From the NCBI RefSeq assembly GCF_031202265.1, contig NZ_CP100604.1:5934501-5998500 (forward strand): a DNA stretch of 64,000 nt. The letters are read 5' to 3'. Shown in pieces: positions 29,601-37,598 of this stretch. Each line of letters opens with the position of its first letter. Within the stretch, counting starts at the first letter, position 1. The position numbers were made by a program, and so were the translations under genes. Source of the DNA: Bradyrhizobium sp. Ash2021. GTDB taxonomy: Bacteria; Pseudomonadota; Alphaproteobacteria; Rhizobiales; Xanthobacteraceae. The notes below the pieces were generated by a model. That model searched no databases, had not been told where the DNA came from, and saw nothing but the letters and a program-made list of their open reading frames with translations.

Positions 29601-32600
29601 CTCAAGACATCGGTGATGTTGAGCGCGACCGCCGCGCCGCCCTCGGTCACCGTCACCGAAGCCGGCACCGTCAGCGTCGGTGCGTCCGCAACCCCGTTCA
29701 CCGTGACGCTGATGCTGCCAGTTGAGGTGGCGACGTTGCCGCCGTCACTGGTGGTGGCCGAGACGCCCAGCGTAAAATTATCCCCCTCCGGCACCGTCAT
29801 CGTCAGCCCGGAGAGCTGCGCCTGCGTCAGCGTTAACGTGCCGCCTACCAGCGTGCCGTGATTGAAGCTCACGCCGGACGGAACACCTGTAATAATGATG
29901 TTACCAAGGCTCGAATCCGCATCCGCCTCGCTCAAGACATCGGTGATGTTGAGCGCGACCGCCGCGCCGCCTTCGGTCACCGTCACCGAAGCCGGCACCG
30001 TCAGCGTCGGCGCCTCCGCAACCCCGTTCACCGTGACGCTGATGCTGCCAGTTGAGGTGGCGACGTTGCCGCCGTCACTGGTGGTGGCCGACACGCCCAG
30101 CGTAAAGCTGTCACCTTCCGGCACCGTGATCGTAAGTCCGGAAAGGTCGGTGGCCGGATTCAGAGTCCAGGTATTGCCGGCACCCGCGCTGCCGTGATTG
30201 AAGGTCACGCCGGACGGAACACCTGTAATAATGATGTTACCAAGGCTCGAATCCGCATCCGCCTCGCTCAAGACATCGGTGATGTTGAGCGCGACCGCCG
30301 CGCCGCCCTCGGTCACCGTCACCGAAGCCGGCACCGTCAGCGTCGGTGCGTCCGCAACCCCGTTCACCGTGACGCTGATGCTGCCAGTTGAGGTGGCGAC
30401 GTTGCCGCCGTCACTGGTGGTGGCCGAGACGCCCAGCGTAAAATTATCCCCCTCCGGCACCGTCATCGTCAGCCCGGAGAGCTGCGCCTGCGTCAGCGTT
30501 AACGTGCCGCCTACCAGCGTGCCGTGATTGAAGCTCACGCCGGACGGAACACCTGTAATAATGATGTTACCAAGGCTCGAATCCGCATCCGCCTCGCTCA
30601 AGACATCGGTGATGTTGAGCGCGACCGCCGCGCCGCCTTCGGTCACCGTCACCGAAGCCGGCACCGTCAGCGTCGGCGCCTCCGCAACCCCGTTCACCGT
30701 GACGCTGATGCTGCCAGTTGAGGTGGCGACGTTGCCGCCGTCACTGGTGGTGGCCGACACGCCCAGCGTAAAGCTGTCACCTTCCGGCACCGTGATCGTA
30801 AGTCCGGAAAGGTCGGTGGCCGGATTCAGAGTCCAGGTATTGCCGGCACCCGCGCTGCCGTGATTGAAGGTCACGCCGGACGGAACACCTGTAATAATGA
30901 TGTTACCAAGGCTCGAATCCGCATCCGCCTCGCTCAGAACATCGGTGATGTTGAGCGCGACCGCCGCGCCGCCCTCGGTCACCGTCACCGAAGCCGGCAC
31001 CGTCAGCGTCGGTGCCTCCGCAACCCCGTTCACCGTGACGGCAATGCTGCCAGTTGAGGTGGCGACGTTGCCGCCGTCACTGGTGGTGGCCGAGACGCCC
31101 AGCGTAAAATTATCCCCCTCGGGAACCGTCATCGTCAGCCCGGACAGCTGTGCCGGTGTCAGCGTCAGAGTGCTGCCGACCAGATTGCCGTGATTGAAGG
31201 TCACGCCGGACGGCACACCCGTAATAACGATGTTGCCAAGGCTCGAATCCGCATCCGCCTCGCTCAGAACATCGGTGATGTTGAGCGCGACTGCCGCGCC
31301 GCCTTCGGTCACCGTCACCGAAGCCGGCACCGTCAGCGTCGGCGCATCGGCGACCGGATTGACAGTCACGTTAATCGTCTGCGGCGCCGAGGTGCCAGCT
31401 TCCGAGCCAGTGGTGCTGCCCGTCACCGACAGAACGAAGTTACCCTGATCGCTATCCGGGATTGTCATCGTCAGACCGGAGAGCTGTGCCTGCGTCAACG
31501 TCAGAGTGCTGCCGACCAGATTGCCGTGATTGAACGTCACGCCGGACGGCACACCGGTGATCGTCACGTTGCCCAGGGCGTCGTCGCCGTCCTGTGCCGT
31601 TTCTGTGATCGTCAGCGCTACGGTTGCGTCTTCATTTACAGAGACAGATGCCGGCACCGTTACAATCGGCGGCTCAATCTCGTGAAAGGTCGTAGTAGCG
31701 GCTGAGGCGGCGCCGTTGCCCCCCTGCTGCGTAAACACGAAGTTTATTGCGTACGTTCCGCCTTCCGTAGCCGGAGAACTGGCGGGGGCATCGAAGGTAA
31801 TCGCCTGTATTAATGCCTGTGTTGCTGTCTCCGCGGAGGGGGTGGAATTGCCGCTAAGGCCAGCGGTGTACGTGATTGTGAGGGGGGTACCGCCCGTACC
31901 GCCGGTAAAAGTGGCAAAGATGATGCCATTATAAAGGATATTCGCGCCACTGACGGTAATCCCGTCTCCAGTTGTTGAGCTGATCCCAAGCGCGTCCGTT
32001 GTATCCCCGGCCGGAAGCGAAACGACCAACGTGGACCCGTCGTACGTCTTGTTGCCTTGATCGGTAAACGTCGCGCTCGGCGCGATCACCTGCGCCGTGC
32101 CAATCGTGTAAGTAAATGTGTTCGAGGGTTCGTTGAGATTGAATGTGAAAGTGTTCATCACCCCGGCGTAGCTTGCGCGTCCCTCCACCGTCAGTGGCGG
32201 GCAAACACCAAGCGCTCCACTTCGCGCTTCCAGCTCCCAACACCCTCCGCGTGAATAAGAACCAACCAGTCCAGTCGCGGCAGCGATCGCTTTGCCCGTC
32301 ACCCGCGCAAGAGCGCTAACAAACCTTGAACCGCGCTCCCCCTGCCCGGTCTCGCAGCTCCACAGCCGCAGGTCGCCGTCCTTGCCAATTGCCCGACCGA
32401 TCGAATTGAGGTCTGCTGCATGCTCATGCAATTTTTCAGCTGAGAGTACCCCAGCCCCGAACGCCACTTCACCAGGTCGTCCATGTGCAATGACGTGGAT
32501 CGCTTCGATTCCTTCCCTGCCCTGAACCGCTCGCGCCATCTGTCGCGGTGCCGGTTCATCATTGGAGAGCAGGATCGGTTCGACATCGGGGCGGAAGCCC

Positions 32601-32764
32601 TTGAGCAGGGTTTCGAGGTCATCTACGCCGCGGTCGATGAAGGCGATCTCGCGCTTGGGGGGGGCGGTCATGGAAGAAATCTCCACGGGAAATGAGGGAG
32701 CGGCGGCAGACGCGTCGGTGTCGGAAATGCTGGTGATTGATGCGATAACTTGATGCTTGGCCAT
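23657..32764 (-). CDS. Giant DUF4347/RTX repeat protein (type I secretion substrate)
   Basis: This is a surface or extracellular protein of 3035 residues. The ATG at 32764 (MAKHQVIAS) has AGGAAG just upstream. Residues of about 45-190 are a DUF4347 domain (AFIDRGVDD, VIAHGRPGEV, LWSCETGQG), found at the N-terminus of many giant repeat proteins. About 415-1570 holds ten cadherin/VCBS-like units of 110-112 residues with VPASVTVTEGGAAV. About 1570-2280 holds six identical 117-residue units (VSFAAASVNEDSN). About 2280-2800 has further diverged units, and 2892-2930 has RTX nonapeptides (GSDTFKGGAGNDTF, GGTGNDTF) before a serralysin-like C-terminal export region. It probably leaves through one of the two local type I exporters. 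The role is inferred as adhesion; DUF4347 has no firmly known activity. Confidence 0.9.
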   Translation of the reverse strand: MAKHQVIASITSISDTDASAAAPSFPVEISSMTAPPKREIAFIDRGVDDLETLLKGFRPDVEPILLSNDEPAPRQMARAVQGREGIEAIHVIAHGRPGEVAFGAGVLSAEKLHEHAADLNSIGRAIGKDGDLRLWSCETGQGERGSRFVSALARVTGKAIAAATGLVGSYSRGGCWELEARSGALGVCPPLTVEGRASYAGVMNTFTFNLNEPSNTFTYTIGTAQVIAPSATFTDQGNKTYDGSTLVVSLPAGDTTDALGISSTTGDGITVSGANILYNGIIFATFTGGTGGTPLTITYTAGLSGNSTPSAETATQALIQAITFDAPASSPATEGGTYAINFVFTQQGGNGAASAATTTFHEIEPPIVTVPASVSVNEDATVALTITETAQDGDDALGNVTITGVPSGVTFNHGNLVGSTLTLTQAQLSGLTMTIPDSDQGNFVLSVTGSTTGSEAGTSAPQTINVTVNPVADAPTLTVPASVTVTEGGAAVALNITDVLSEADADSSLGNIVITGVPSGVTFNHGNLVGSTLTLTPAQLSGLTMTVPEGDNFTLGVSATTSDGGNVATSTGSIAVTVNGVAEAPTLTVPASVTVTEGGAAVALNITDVLSEADADSSLGNIIITGVPSGVTFNHGSAGAGNTWTLNPATDLSGLTITVPEGDSFTLGVSATTSDGGNVATSTGSISVTVNGVAEAPTLTVPASVTVTEGGAAVALNITDVLSEADADSSLGNIIITGVPSGVSFNHGTLVGGTLTLTQAQLSGLTMTVPEGDNFTLGVSATTSDGGNVATSTGSISVTVNGVADAPTLTVPASVTVTEGGAAVALNITDVLSEADADSSLGNIIITGVPSGVTFNHGSAGAGNTWTLNPATDLSGLTITVPEGDSFTLGVSATTSDGGNVATSTGSISVTVNGVAEAPTLTVPASVTVTEGGAAVALNITDVLSEADADSSLGNIIITGVPSGVSFNHGTLVGGTLTLTQAQLSGLTMTVPEGDNFTLGVSATTSDGGNVATSTGSISVTVNGVADAPTLTVPASVTVTEGGAAVALNITDVLSEADADSSLGNIIITGVPSGVTFNHGSAGAGNTWTLNPATDLSGLTITVPEGDSFTLGVSATTSDGGNVATSTGSISVTVNGVAEAPTLTVPASVTVTEGGAAVALNITDVLSEADADSSLGNIIITGVPSGVSFNHGTLVGGTLTLTQAQLSGLTMTVPEGDNFTLGVSATTSDGGNVATSTGSISVTVNGVADAPTLTVPASVTVTEGGAAVALNITDVLSEADADSSLGNIIITGVPSGVTFNHGSAGAGNTWTLNPATDLSGLTITVPEGDSFTLGVSATTSDGGNVATSTGSISVTVNGVAEAPTLTVPASVTVTEGGAAVALNITDVLSEADADSSLGNIIITGVPSGVTFNHGSAGAGNTWTLNPATDLSGLTITVPEGDSFTLGVSATTSDGGNVATSTGSISVTVNGVAEAPTLTVPASVTVTEGGAAVALNITDVLSEADADSSLGNIIITGVPSGVTFNHGSAGAGNTWTLNPATDLSGLTITVPEGDSFTLGVSATTNDGGNIATSTGTITVDVTPVAEAPVLANTDVSFAAASVNEDSNVGINLTPHFELDADATDSVTISGLGTATISDGNGNTYSGASVTITAANVASGLTLHAADDDTASITLTVQAHAAEGATTADSAIQTITVDVTPVAEAPVLANTDVSFAAASVNEDSNVGINLTPHFELDADATDSVTISGLGTATISDGNGNTYSGASVTITAANVASGLTLHAADDDTASITLTVQAHAAEGATTADSAIQTITVDVTPVAEAPVLANTDVSFAAASVNEDSNVGINLTPHFELDADATDSVTISGLGTATISDGNGNTYSGASVTITAANVASGLTLHAADDDTASITLTVQAHAAEGATTADSAIQTITVDVTPVAEAPVLANTDVSFAAASVNEDSNVGINLTPHFELDADATDSVTISGLGTATISDGNGNTYSGASVTITAANVASGLTLHAADDDTASITLTVQAHAAEGATTADSAIQTITVDVTPVAEAPVLANTDVSFAAASVNEDSNVGINLTPHFELDADATDSVTISGLGTATISDGNGNTYSGASVTITAANVASGLTLHAADDDTASITLTVQAHAAEGATTADSAIQTITVDVTPVAEAPVLANTDVSFAAASVNEDSNVGINLTPHFELDADATDSVTISGLGTATISDGNGNTYSGASVTITAANVASGLTLHAADDDTASITLTVQAHAAEGATTADSAIQTITVTEVAVPEAPTLTASAAASSVNEGGTVGLTITPTFESDPDATNTVTITGVPTTASLSNTGGTLTPVGGVYTLTAAQLAGLTLHAGDDDVSTITLQVTANATEGSTTAHSATQTITITENPVPEAPTLTASAAASSVNEDGTFGLTITPTFESDPDATDTVTITGLVVGESLTNSLNHTFTGSSITLTQAELAGLLLHAGDDDVSTITLQVTANATEGSTTAHSTTQTITITEVAVPEAPTLTASAAASSVNEGGTVGLTITPTFESDPDATNTVTITGVPTTASLSNTGGTLTPVGGVYTLTAAQLVGLTLHAGDDDVSTITLHVTANATEGSTTAHSATQTITITENPVPEAPTLDLNNSLSGDQHTSSVSGNQNTAIPIYIQSALSEVDPDSTLLINISGLPAGVTLNQGHLNTDGSYTLTTSQLAGLTLTETGTTQHFTLTVDAQVTEGSSHADTTGTIDVTVNTSPVSASGERFVISEGSTWDDTFTKDLLANDSSPSGGIHLGANALFNSSGQAASTASVHYADGTLASGYTVTEDASGILHLTVDKNVVSGGNVQAPDVFFNYTVTDSLGHTAVATADIKAINVTPGNNALDLTGPLVNPYNFSYIDGTKGSDTFKGGAGNDTFVGGAGADSFSGGTGNDTFKYTAITDSQPGSGKFDTISDFTHGSDKIDFSAISGLNSTVQSVAVNNLTSTPASIAAHTIDIVVIGGNTIVYANASAASETIGNNHEDMQINLTGVTSMTSSDFILHH
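25926..28031. repeat. 351-bp tandem repeat, six copies
   Basis: Copies start at 25926, 26277, 26628, 26979, 27330 and 27681. All six translate identically (117 residues each), and I see no nucleotide difference by eye. A partial match continues at 28032. Such uniformity implies very recent expansion or continuing gene conversion. Confidence 0.95.
28194..31523. repeat. 336/330-bp tandem repeats in alternating order, ten units
   Basis: Unit starts (phase arbitrary) are 28194, 28530, 28866, 29196, 29532, 29862, 30198, 30528, 30864 and 31194. Two types occur. Type A codes for a GAGNTWTLNPATDLSGLTI segment; type B codes for GGTLTLTQAQLSGLTM. In protein order they run as A-B-A-B-A-B-A-A-A after a first B-like unit, giving a 666-bp higher-order repeat present three times. 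Confidence 0.93.
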
Positions 32765-32798
32765 AACGCTTCCTTGCAATCGGATTGATGCGAAAAAT

Positions 32799-33029
32799 TC
32801 AGGATCGGTCGGATGGAATGGCTGTCAGCAAGGACAGCATGTCGAGGGGATCGCCGGGAGCGATCTCGGGTGGGTCGACGGATGCCGACGGATCGTTTGC
32901 AAGAGTTGCCGACGGCTCGACCGGAAGATCCGGTGAAGGAGCGCCAATCGAAATTTCCTGGAGGCGCGATTCAATCTCGGACCAATCGACCGCTGGCTCC
33001 GACCTCGGGGTAAATGAAACGCGACCCAA
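32799..33029 (-). CDS. Small protein encoded just upstream of the giant DUF4347 gene, TTG start
   Basis: This 76-residue soluble protein has an acidic, proline-rich second half (GAPSPDLPVEPSATLANDP, then PLDMLSLLTAIPSD). The start is a TTG at 33029 supported by AGGAG 6 nt upstream, an almost ideal ribosome site. It ends 34 bp before the giant protein's ATG on the same strand, so the two are probably co-transcribed. There is no signal peptide. I do not recognise the family. Possible roles are a cytoplasmic chaperone or regulator for the giant substrate, but this is only inference from position. Confidence 0.55.
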   Translation of the reverse strand: MGRVSFTPRSEPAVDWSEIESRLQEISIGAPSPDLPVEPSATLANDPSASVDPPEIAPGDPLDMLSLLTAIPSDRS

Positions 33030-34272
33030 TGCTCACTCCTCTACTCTGCTGACGCAGAGCAGGCGTGACCGCACTCGAAAATCAGTTCACAAGAAACGCG
33101 ACGCCCGTCTAAAAACTTTCGCGCGGCCGTGAGACCAAGAAAGACACTTGTCGCTAATGTATTCTACGGTCCACCGTGAAAAGACTTCGACCACCGTAAC
33201 CCTGCCCGCTTCGTGTTCGGTCCCGCACCACCGCCCACGCTGCAAATAACTTTTTGTAAGTAATTGACGTCCCTTTTTGAATCTCGACCCACGCCGTCCC
33301 CGGAGTGATGACCGGAGTTCGAAGCGGTAAACTATTCCTTAACCTAACAGCCTGGAACTTGTCGCAAATTTGCGTCAATGTCCAGATGCCGCGCTAATAT
33401 ACTTCCGCTTAACCATTAACTCCGGCACGCCAGCCACACGCCGACTAATTTCCCGCAATCCTACGGGGTTTCGCGTCGGGAACTGGCCGGACTGGACCAC
33501 ATACGCGAACTAGCGGGCTGATAAACTGTCTGAGCTGGGGTTATGCGACTGGTTTCTTGGCCGTAGCGCATGGCAGTCTGTCGTTGCGGAAGCCGATAGT
33601 ACAGGCCGTGAGGAGGTCGGCCTGCATCGAAAGGGGATGCCTCAGCGCTCGCCCTTGCCGTTGCGATTGGTGAAGCGGGCGTTGCCCAGGCCCGTGCCGA
33701 TTGTCAACGCCCCAACGCCTCACGTCGTGCATGAAGGGGATCTCGGACAGCCCCTGCGCCAAGCCATCGGATGCATGGCGATGGCCGTGTCGTGCTCCCC
33801 GATCTGCGGGATGGCTTCGACCAGACTTGCCGGCAGATTGAACTTGCTGCTCTCTCAGTTGCCGGGCAGGTGGGCGCTTCTGTTGAGCACATCCTTGGGA
33901 CGATTGAGGCCCGGATTGCTTCGCGGGTCGGGATCGCTCTAGCTACCTCGCAGAGCGAGGCATGCCTCTCTGATTGATGTACTAAAAGTTCGCTGGGCTC
34001 GCGGAGGAGATATCCTCTTGGAGCCGCGCTCCACGGGGAGCATCGCTCCCCACGGGGGAAGCATTTGATTTTATTCCCAGCCAGCGGTCACGACGGAGCA
34101 TCCGGCGCGAAGCGAACGTGCGCGCAGGCCGTCAAAAGCCGTTTTGCGTCCAAAATCCCGGTTTTTGGACGCTTTAGCTGGAATCCTGCACCAATCCGGC
34201 AAATCCCCGGTTTTAGCCACGCTGAGGTTGTGGTAATCGGGAACTTTCAAATTATGTCCGGCTTGGAGTCTC
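33030..34272. other. Long intergenic region, no supported gene
   Basis: About 1.2 kb. The first part (33.1-33.5 kb) is comparatively AT-rich and probably holds the promoter of the small gene and giant adhesin. Between 33.54 and 33.98 kb there are several overlapping 60-100-codon open frames on both strands, none with a convincing start or known domain; this may be decayed coding sequence. Hairpin-like GAGCC/GGGAGC repeats lie near 34015-34060. Confidence 0.4.
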
Positions 34273-34776
34273 ATGATCGAACTCGCGCCCCGGAATTCCA
34301 ATATTGGCTCCATCACGCGTATCGGCGCGCAACCCATCGCGATCGGCGCCGTCGCCCTGTTGTTCGTTGTGCTGGGGATCGGCTCCATCGCGCTCTGGCG
34401 GGCCTATACCGGCAATGCGCCCGAAACGGATCGCGTCGTAGCGATCCGCCAATTGCAGGCTCGCACCGCCCAAGCGTCCGAGCAACTGGTCGAAAAGACC
34501 AGGGGTCTCGAGGCCACCCAGCAGGAATCGATCGACCAACTGCAAGTGGTCCAGGACCAGTTGCAGACCGTGCGTCGCCTCCTCGCCTCGCAGCAGACCG
34601 ATACCAGGAAGCTTTCCGAACAGATCGGAAGTCTGACCGAAGCGATCGAGGGGCTGCGGCAGTCGTTCGCGAGCGTGCAGGCCACCGAGCCTGCGGCTGA
34701 ACCCACCCGCAAGCGCTCGTCCAGGGCAAAACCCCACGCGAGTGCGCACCGCAAGCGCGGCAAAACGAGCGGCTGA
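34273..34776 (+). CDS. Membrane-anchored coiled-coil protein of unknown function
   Basis: This 167-residue protein begins with a short cytoplasmic part and one membrane helix (about residues 22-46, IAIGAVALLFVVLGIGSIAL). A long heptad-rich helix follows at about 57-138 (QLQARTAQASEQLVEKTR, QLQVVQDQLQTV), and then a basic tail rich in Arg/Lys (residues 145-167). The layout suggests an inner-membrane protein with a coiled coil on the outer side. I do not recognise the family. It stands alone. Confidence 0.7.
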   Translation: MIELAPRNSNIGSITRIGAQPIAIGAVALLFVVLGIGSIALWRAYTGNAPETDRVVAIRQLQARTAQASEQLVEKTRGLEATQQESIDQLQVVQDQLQTVRRLLASQQTDTRKLSEQIGSLTEAIEGLRQSFASVQATEPAAEPTRKRSSRAKPHASAHRKRGKTSG

Positions 34777-35034
34777 GGGCCGCTGGCGCCGTTTTCGGGG
34801 GAACGCCCGCCCGCGGACGCCAAATGCCAGTCGGGACAGCCGATCCATGGCCACAGGCATTTCCATAGCGACGGCGGCCCTGCGCCGACGACGCGCATTT
34901 GTCGTCGCGAAACCCTGCGCCCCACCGTGAATTTTCTTCGCCATTTGTGAACTGGTTCACATATGCCCGTGAGATTCGCGGTCATGTTGCAGTTCACCGG
35001 ATGGCGTGAGCCGATTTCAATATCCGGGGCTGGC
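34777..35034. other. Intergenic region without a supported gene
   Basis: About 260 bp (410 bp up to the next gene) between the coiled-coil protein gene and the dienelactone hydrolase. The downstream part holds the terminator listed separately. I see no open frame with a ribosome site and no RNA gene. Confidence 0.4.
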
Positions 35035-35076
35035 AAGGTCGTTGACGGTATACTACGTCGACGGCCTTGTTTTTTG
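35035..35076 (+). terminator. Rho-independent terminator-like hairpin
   Basis: AAGGTCGTTGACG at 35035-35047 pairs with CGTCGACGGCCTT at 35056-35068 (13 bp with two G-U pairs) around an 8-nt loop. A T-rich tract (TTGTTTTTT) follows. It sits between the coiled-coil protein gene and the hydrolase gene, on the plus strand. Confidence 0.75.
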
Positions 35077-35187
35077 TGCCCCTGCAATCTTCAAACCCGC
35101 ACTTAAAGTGAAATCCTCGCAAGCAGGTGATTTGCGTTTGGCTTCAATTGTTTGCTGAATGCGCCTCCCAAAAAGGAGGAACTTTCA

Positions 35188-36075
35188 ATGAGTGCCGAAC
35201 CCCTGCTGACTTCAGACATCATCGGGCTGACAAAAATCGCGCCGTTTTCCCGCCGCGGGTTCATGACCGCGTCGGCCGCCGTGACGGCCGGATACACCCT
35301 TGCCGCCGGACCGGTGCGCGCCGACGTGATCAAGACCGACACCAATGGCCTCACCGCCGGCGACACCAGGATCAAGGTTGCTGACGGCGAAATGCCCGGC
35401 TATTTCGCCCGACCGGCCGGCGTCAGCAATCCACCCGTCGTACTGGTGGCAATGGAGATCTTCGGCCTGCACGAATACATCAAGGACGTGACCCGGCGCC
35501 TGGCCAAGCTCGGCGCATTCGCGGTCGCGCCGGATTATTATTTCCGCAAAGGTACCGATCTCACCAAGATCACGGACATCCCGCAGCTGATGCCGATCGT
35601 GAATTCGAAGCCGGACGCGGAATTATTGTCCGATCTCGACAGCACGGTGGCCTGGGCCAAGTCGCAGGGTGGCGATACCTCCCGGCTCGGCATCATCGGG
35701 TTCTGCCGCGGCGGACGGACGGTGTGGAAGTATGCCGCCCATAGCGGCGCGCTCAAGGCGGGCGCCTCGTTCTATGGTCCGCCGGTCGATCCGCCCAACC
35801 CGATTTGGCCAAAGAGCCCGCTGCAGCTCGCGCCGGAGATGAAGGCGCCGGTGATTGGCCTGTACGGCGAAGCCGATACCGGGATTCCGGTGGCGCAGGT
35901 AGAAGCATTAAAGGCCGCGCTGGCCGACAACAAGAAAACCGCCGAGTTCAAGATCTATCCGGGCGCGCCGCACGGCTTCCACGCTGACTATCGCGCCAGC
36001 TATCGCAAGGAAGCGGCCGACGATGCCTGGAGCCAGATGCAGGCCTGGTTCAAGAAATACGGGGTGTTGAGCTAG
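35188..36075 (+). CDS. Tat-exported dienelactone hydrolase family protein
   Basis: This 295-residue alpha/beta hydrolase has an N-terminal twin-arginine signal (SRRGFMTASAAV, residues 21-32) and AAGGAGGA 7 nt before the ATG at 35188. The catalytic triad of dienelactone hydrolases is visible: Cys173 in GFCRGG, Asp230 in GEADTG and His262 in APHGFH. The cysteine nucleophile distinguishes the family from serine esterases. Family members open lactone rings in chlorocatechol breakdown, but most exported homologues have unknown substrates, and no aromatic-degradation genes flank this one. It probably acts in the periplasm. Confidence 0.88.
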   Translation: MSAEPLLTSDIIGLTKIAPFSRRGFMTASAAVTAGYTLAAGPVRADVIKTDTNGLTAGDTRIKVADGEMPGYFARPAGVSNPPVVLVAMEIFGLHEYIKDVTRRLAKLGAFAVAPDYYFRKGTDLTKITDIPQLMPIVNSKPDAELLSDLDSTVAWAKSQGGDTSRLGIIGFCRGGRTVWKYAAHSGALKAGASFYGPPVDPPNPIWPKSPLQLAPEMKAPVIGLYGEADTGIPVAQVEALKAALADNKKTAEFKIYPGAPHGFHADYRASYRKEAADDAWSQMQAWFKKYGVLS

Positions 36076-36141
36076 CTGGCGTTCGCCGCCTGGCGCCGAT
36101 GGCGCGCAGCCCGACGACTGCGCGCCATCGGCCCGGACAAG

Positions 36142-36300
36142 CTAGCGGAAGTGATCGCTGGAGAAGCGATCGCTATTGCGATGCAGCTTGGCGATCCGCG
36201 GTTCGATTTCCCAAAGCATCCAGACAAAAGCCGTTCCTAGACAGACAACGACACCCAGGAACACCAAGGTCAAAGCCGGGGTTGTGAGCATGTTCAACAT
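36142..36300 (-). CDS. Small single-pass membrane protein (52 residues)
   Basis: From the ATG at 36300 the frame gives a short N-terminus (MLNMLTTPAL), a membrane helix of about 20 residues (LTLVFLGVVVCLGTAFVWML), and a charged C-terminal tail ending in SDHFR. A second ATG at 36291 has AGGGA 8 nt upstream and may be the true start. The hydrophobic block followed by the charged tail looks like a real small membrane protein. It is convergent with the dienelactone hydrolase gene, whose stop is 66 bp away. The function is unknown. Confidence 0.55.
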   Translation of the reverse strand: MLNMLTTPALTLVFLGVVVCLGTAFVWMLWEIEPRIAKLHRNSDRFSSDHFR

Positions 36301-36400
36301 CCCTGATGCGATGCAAGCGGCGTACCAGCAGACGAATCGCGGCCTCGGCGATTAAAACACCGGGGCCGCGGGATTCATCCCGATATCGGGGCAAGCGGGA

Positions 36401-36928
36401 TTAGTTGCAAACCTGAACCTGCCGGACACGCCAGCCATAGGGGGTCAGCACCTGCTGCTGGGCGAGGTAGCAGCCGCCGTCGCCGTAATAGTCGTCGTAG
36501 CCATAATTGGCGTAGTACGGATAGCCGTAGTCGTCGTCATAGTAGCCGTAGGCTCCGTAACCCAGGCCGAAGCCGATGGCTGCGGCGGCAAGCGGAAATC
36601 CGCGATGCCGGAATCCAGGGCGGAAGCCGCCGCGGAAACCGTTGACGGCGAAGCTGCCGCTGCGAAATGCGCCGGCGCCGATCGCGGCCGAACGGAAGCC
36701 GCCGCCGCTAATGGCCGCGGCGCGGAAACCACCGCCGCCCATCCCAATTCCGCCGCCGCGGAAGCCCCCGCCAAACCCGCCGCCGTGGAAACCGCCACCG
36801 CCGTGAAAGCCACCACCGCCGTGAAAGCCACCGCCTCCGCCAAAGCCGCCGCGGGCCGACGCTGCATCCGGCGCCAGCACGGCAATTGAAGCGACCGCGA
36901 ACAACGCTATCATCGTTTTGCGTAACAT
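36401..36928 (-). CDS. Glycine-rich exported protein
   Basis: This protein has 175 residues. The ATG at 36928 has GGAGGATGG just upstream. A signal peptide (MLRKTMIALF, cleavage near ASARGG) is followed by glycine-rich repeats (GGGGFHGGGGFHGG, about residues 27-75), a region of RAAAISGGGFRSA motifs, and a tyrosine/aspartate-rich C-terminus (YGYYDDDYGYP) with two cysteines in the last 30 residues. Such proteins are common in Bradyrhizobium and are probably envelope or matrix proteins. No enzymatic motif is visible. Confidence 0.78.
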   Translation of the reverse strand: MLRKTMIALFAVASIAVLAPDAASARGGFGGGGGFHGGGGFHGGGGFHGGGFGGGFRGGGIGMGGGGFRAAAISGGGFRSAAIGAGAFRSGSFAVNGFRGGFRPGFRHRGFPLAAAAIGFGLGYGAYGYYDDDYGYPYYANYGYDDYYGDGGCYLAQQQVLTPYGWRVRQVQVCN

Positions 36929-37072
36929 CACCCATCCTCCGTGCTCACTCGCGTTCAAACGCTTGACGCCTTCGGCGTCGGATCCCTGCAGATCCCGGAT
37001 CAAATCTAGGACCGGTTCTCGCAGACCGCTTGATCATTCTGCTCACTTCTCCGCGACCGGCTGACAGTCACA

Positions 37073-37483
37073 TCAGCAGCCGCGACAAATGCTTTTCAGC
37101 TTGCGATCGATGGTCTTGTTTTCCCCCGCAATCGCGGCATCGATATTCTGCGACCCGGATCCTGTGGTCATGCCGGGCTCAGTATTTACGCCCGAGCCCG
37201 AAGGCTGAGCCGTTCCGGCGCTGTTGGTGCCAGGCGCCGGTGGCTTTGAAAGCCGTGTCGAGTTGCCCGCGCCGGACGGCACACCGCTCACGCCCGCAGT
37301 CCCGACGCCGACCGAGCCCGCGCTGGGCGAACCGACGGTGCTTCCCGCGCCGGCCGAAGACCCGCTGGCAGCGCCACCTGCACTTCCACCGCTGGCTCCG
37401 CCGGTGCTTTGCGCAGACGAAATGACGGTCGATACCAGAATTGCGATCGCGCTAATCGCGGCCGTCACGGACGCTCTTTTCAT
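37073..37483 (-). CDS. Low-complexity exported Gly/Ser/Ala-rich protein
   Basis: This 136-residue protein starts at the ATG at 37483 with AAGGAG 8 nt upstream. A signal peptide (MKRASVTAAISAIAILVS, cleavage near SSAQS) is followed by about 70 residues made mostly of Gly, Ser and Ala (GGASGGSAGGAASGSSAGAG). The C-terminal part (IDAAIAGENKTIDRKLKSIC) is predicted to be helical, with two cysteines at the very end (CRGC). The function is unknown. Confidence 0.7.
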   Translation of the reverse strand: MKRASVTAAISAIAILVSTVISSAQSTGGASGGSAGGAASGSSAGAGSTVGSPSAGSVGVGTAGVSGVPSGAGNSTRLSKPPAPGTNSAGTAQPSGSGVNTEPGMTTGSGSQNIDAAIAGENKTIDRKLKSICRGC

Positions 37484-37598
37484 CGCAAATCTCCTTTTCT
37501 GGTCACAACCGCGGCGCAAGGCCGTTGTTCCTTTCCGGAACAATTTCGATCGGCAATCATTGGATGAGTGTCTGCTGAAATGCAGGAGTTGATGACGC

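Noticed and set aside
5796..31523. CRISPR arrays suggested by many regular repeats
   Set aside because: The units are 330-525 bp, coding and contiguous without spacers, so they are protein repeats.
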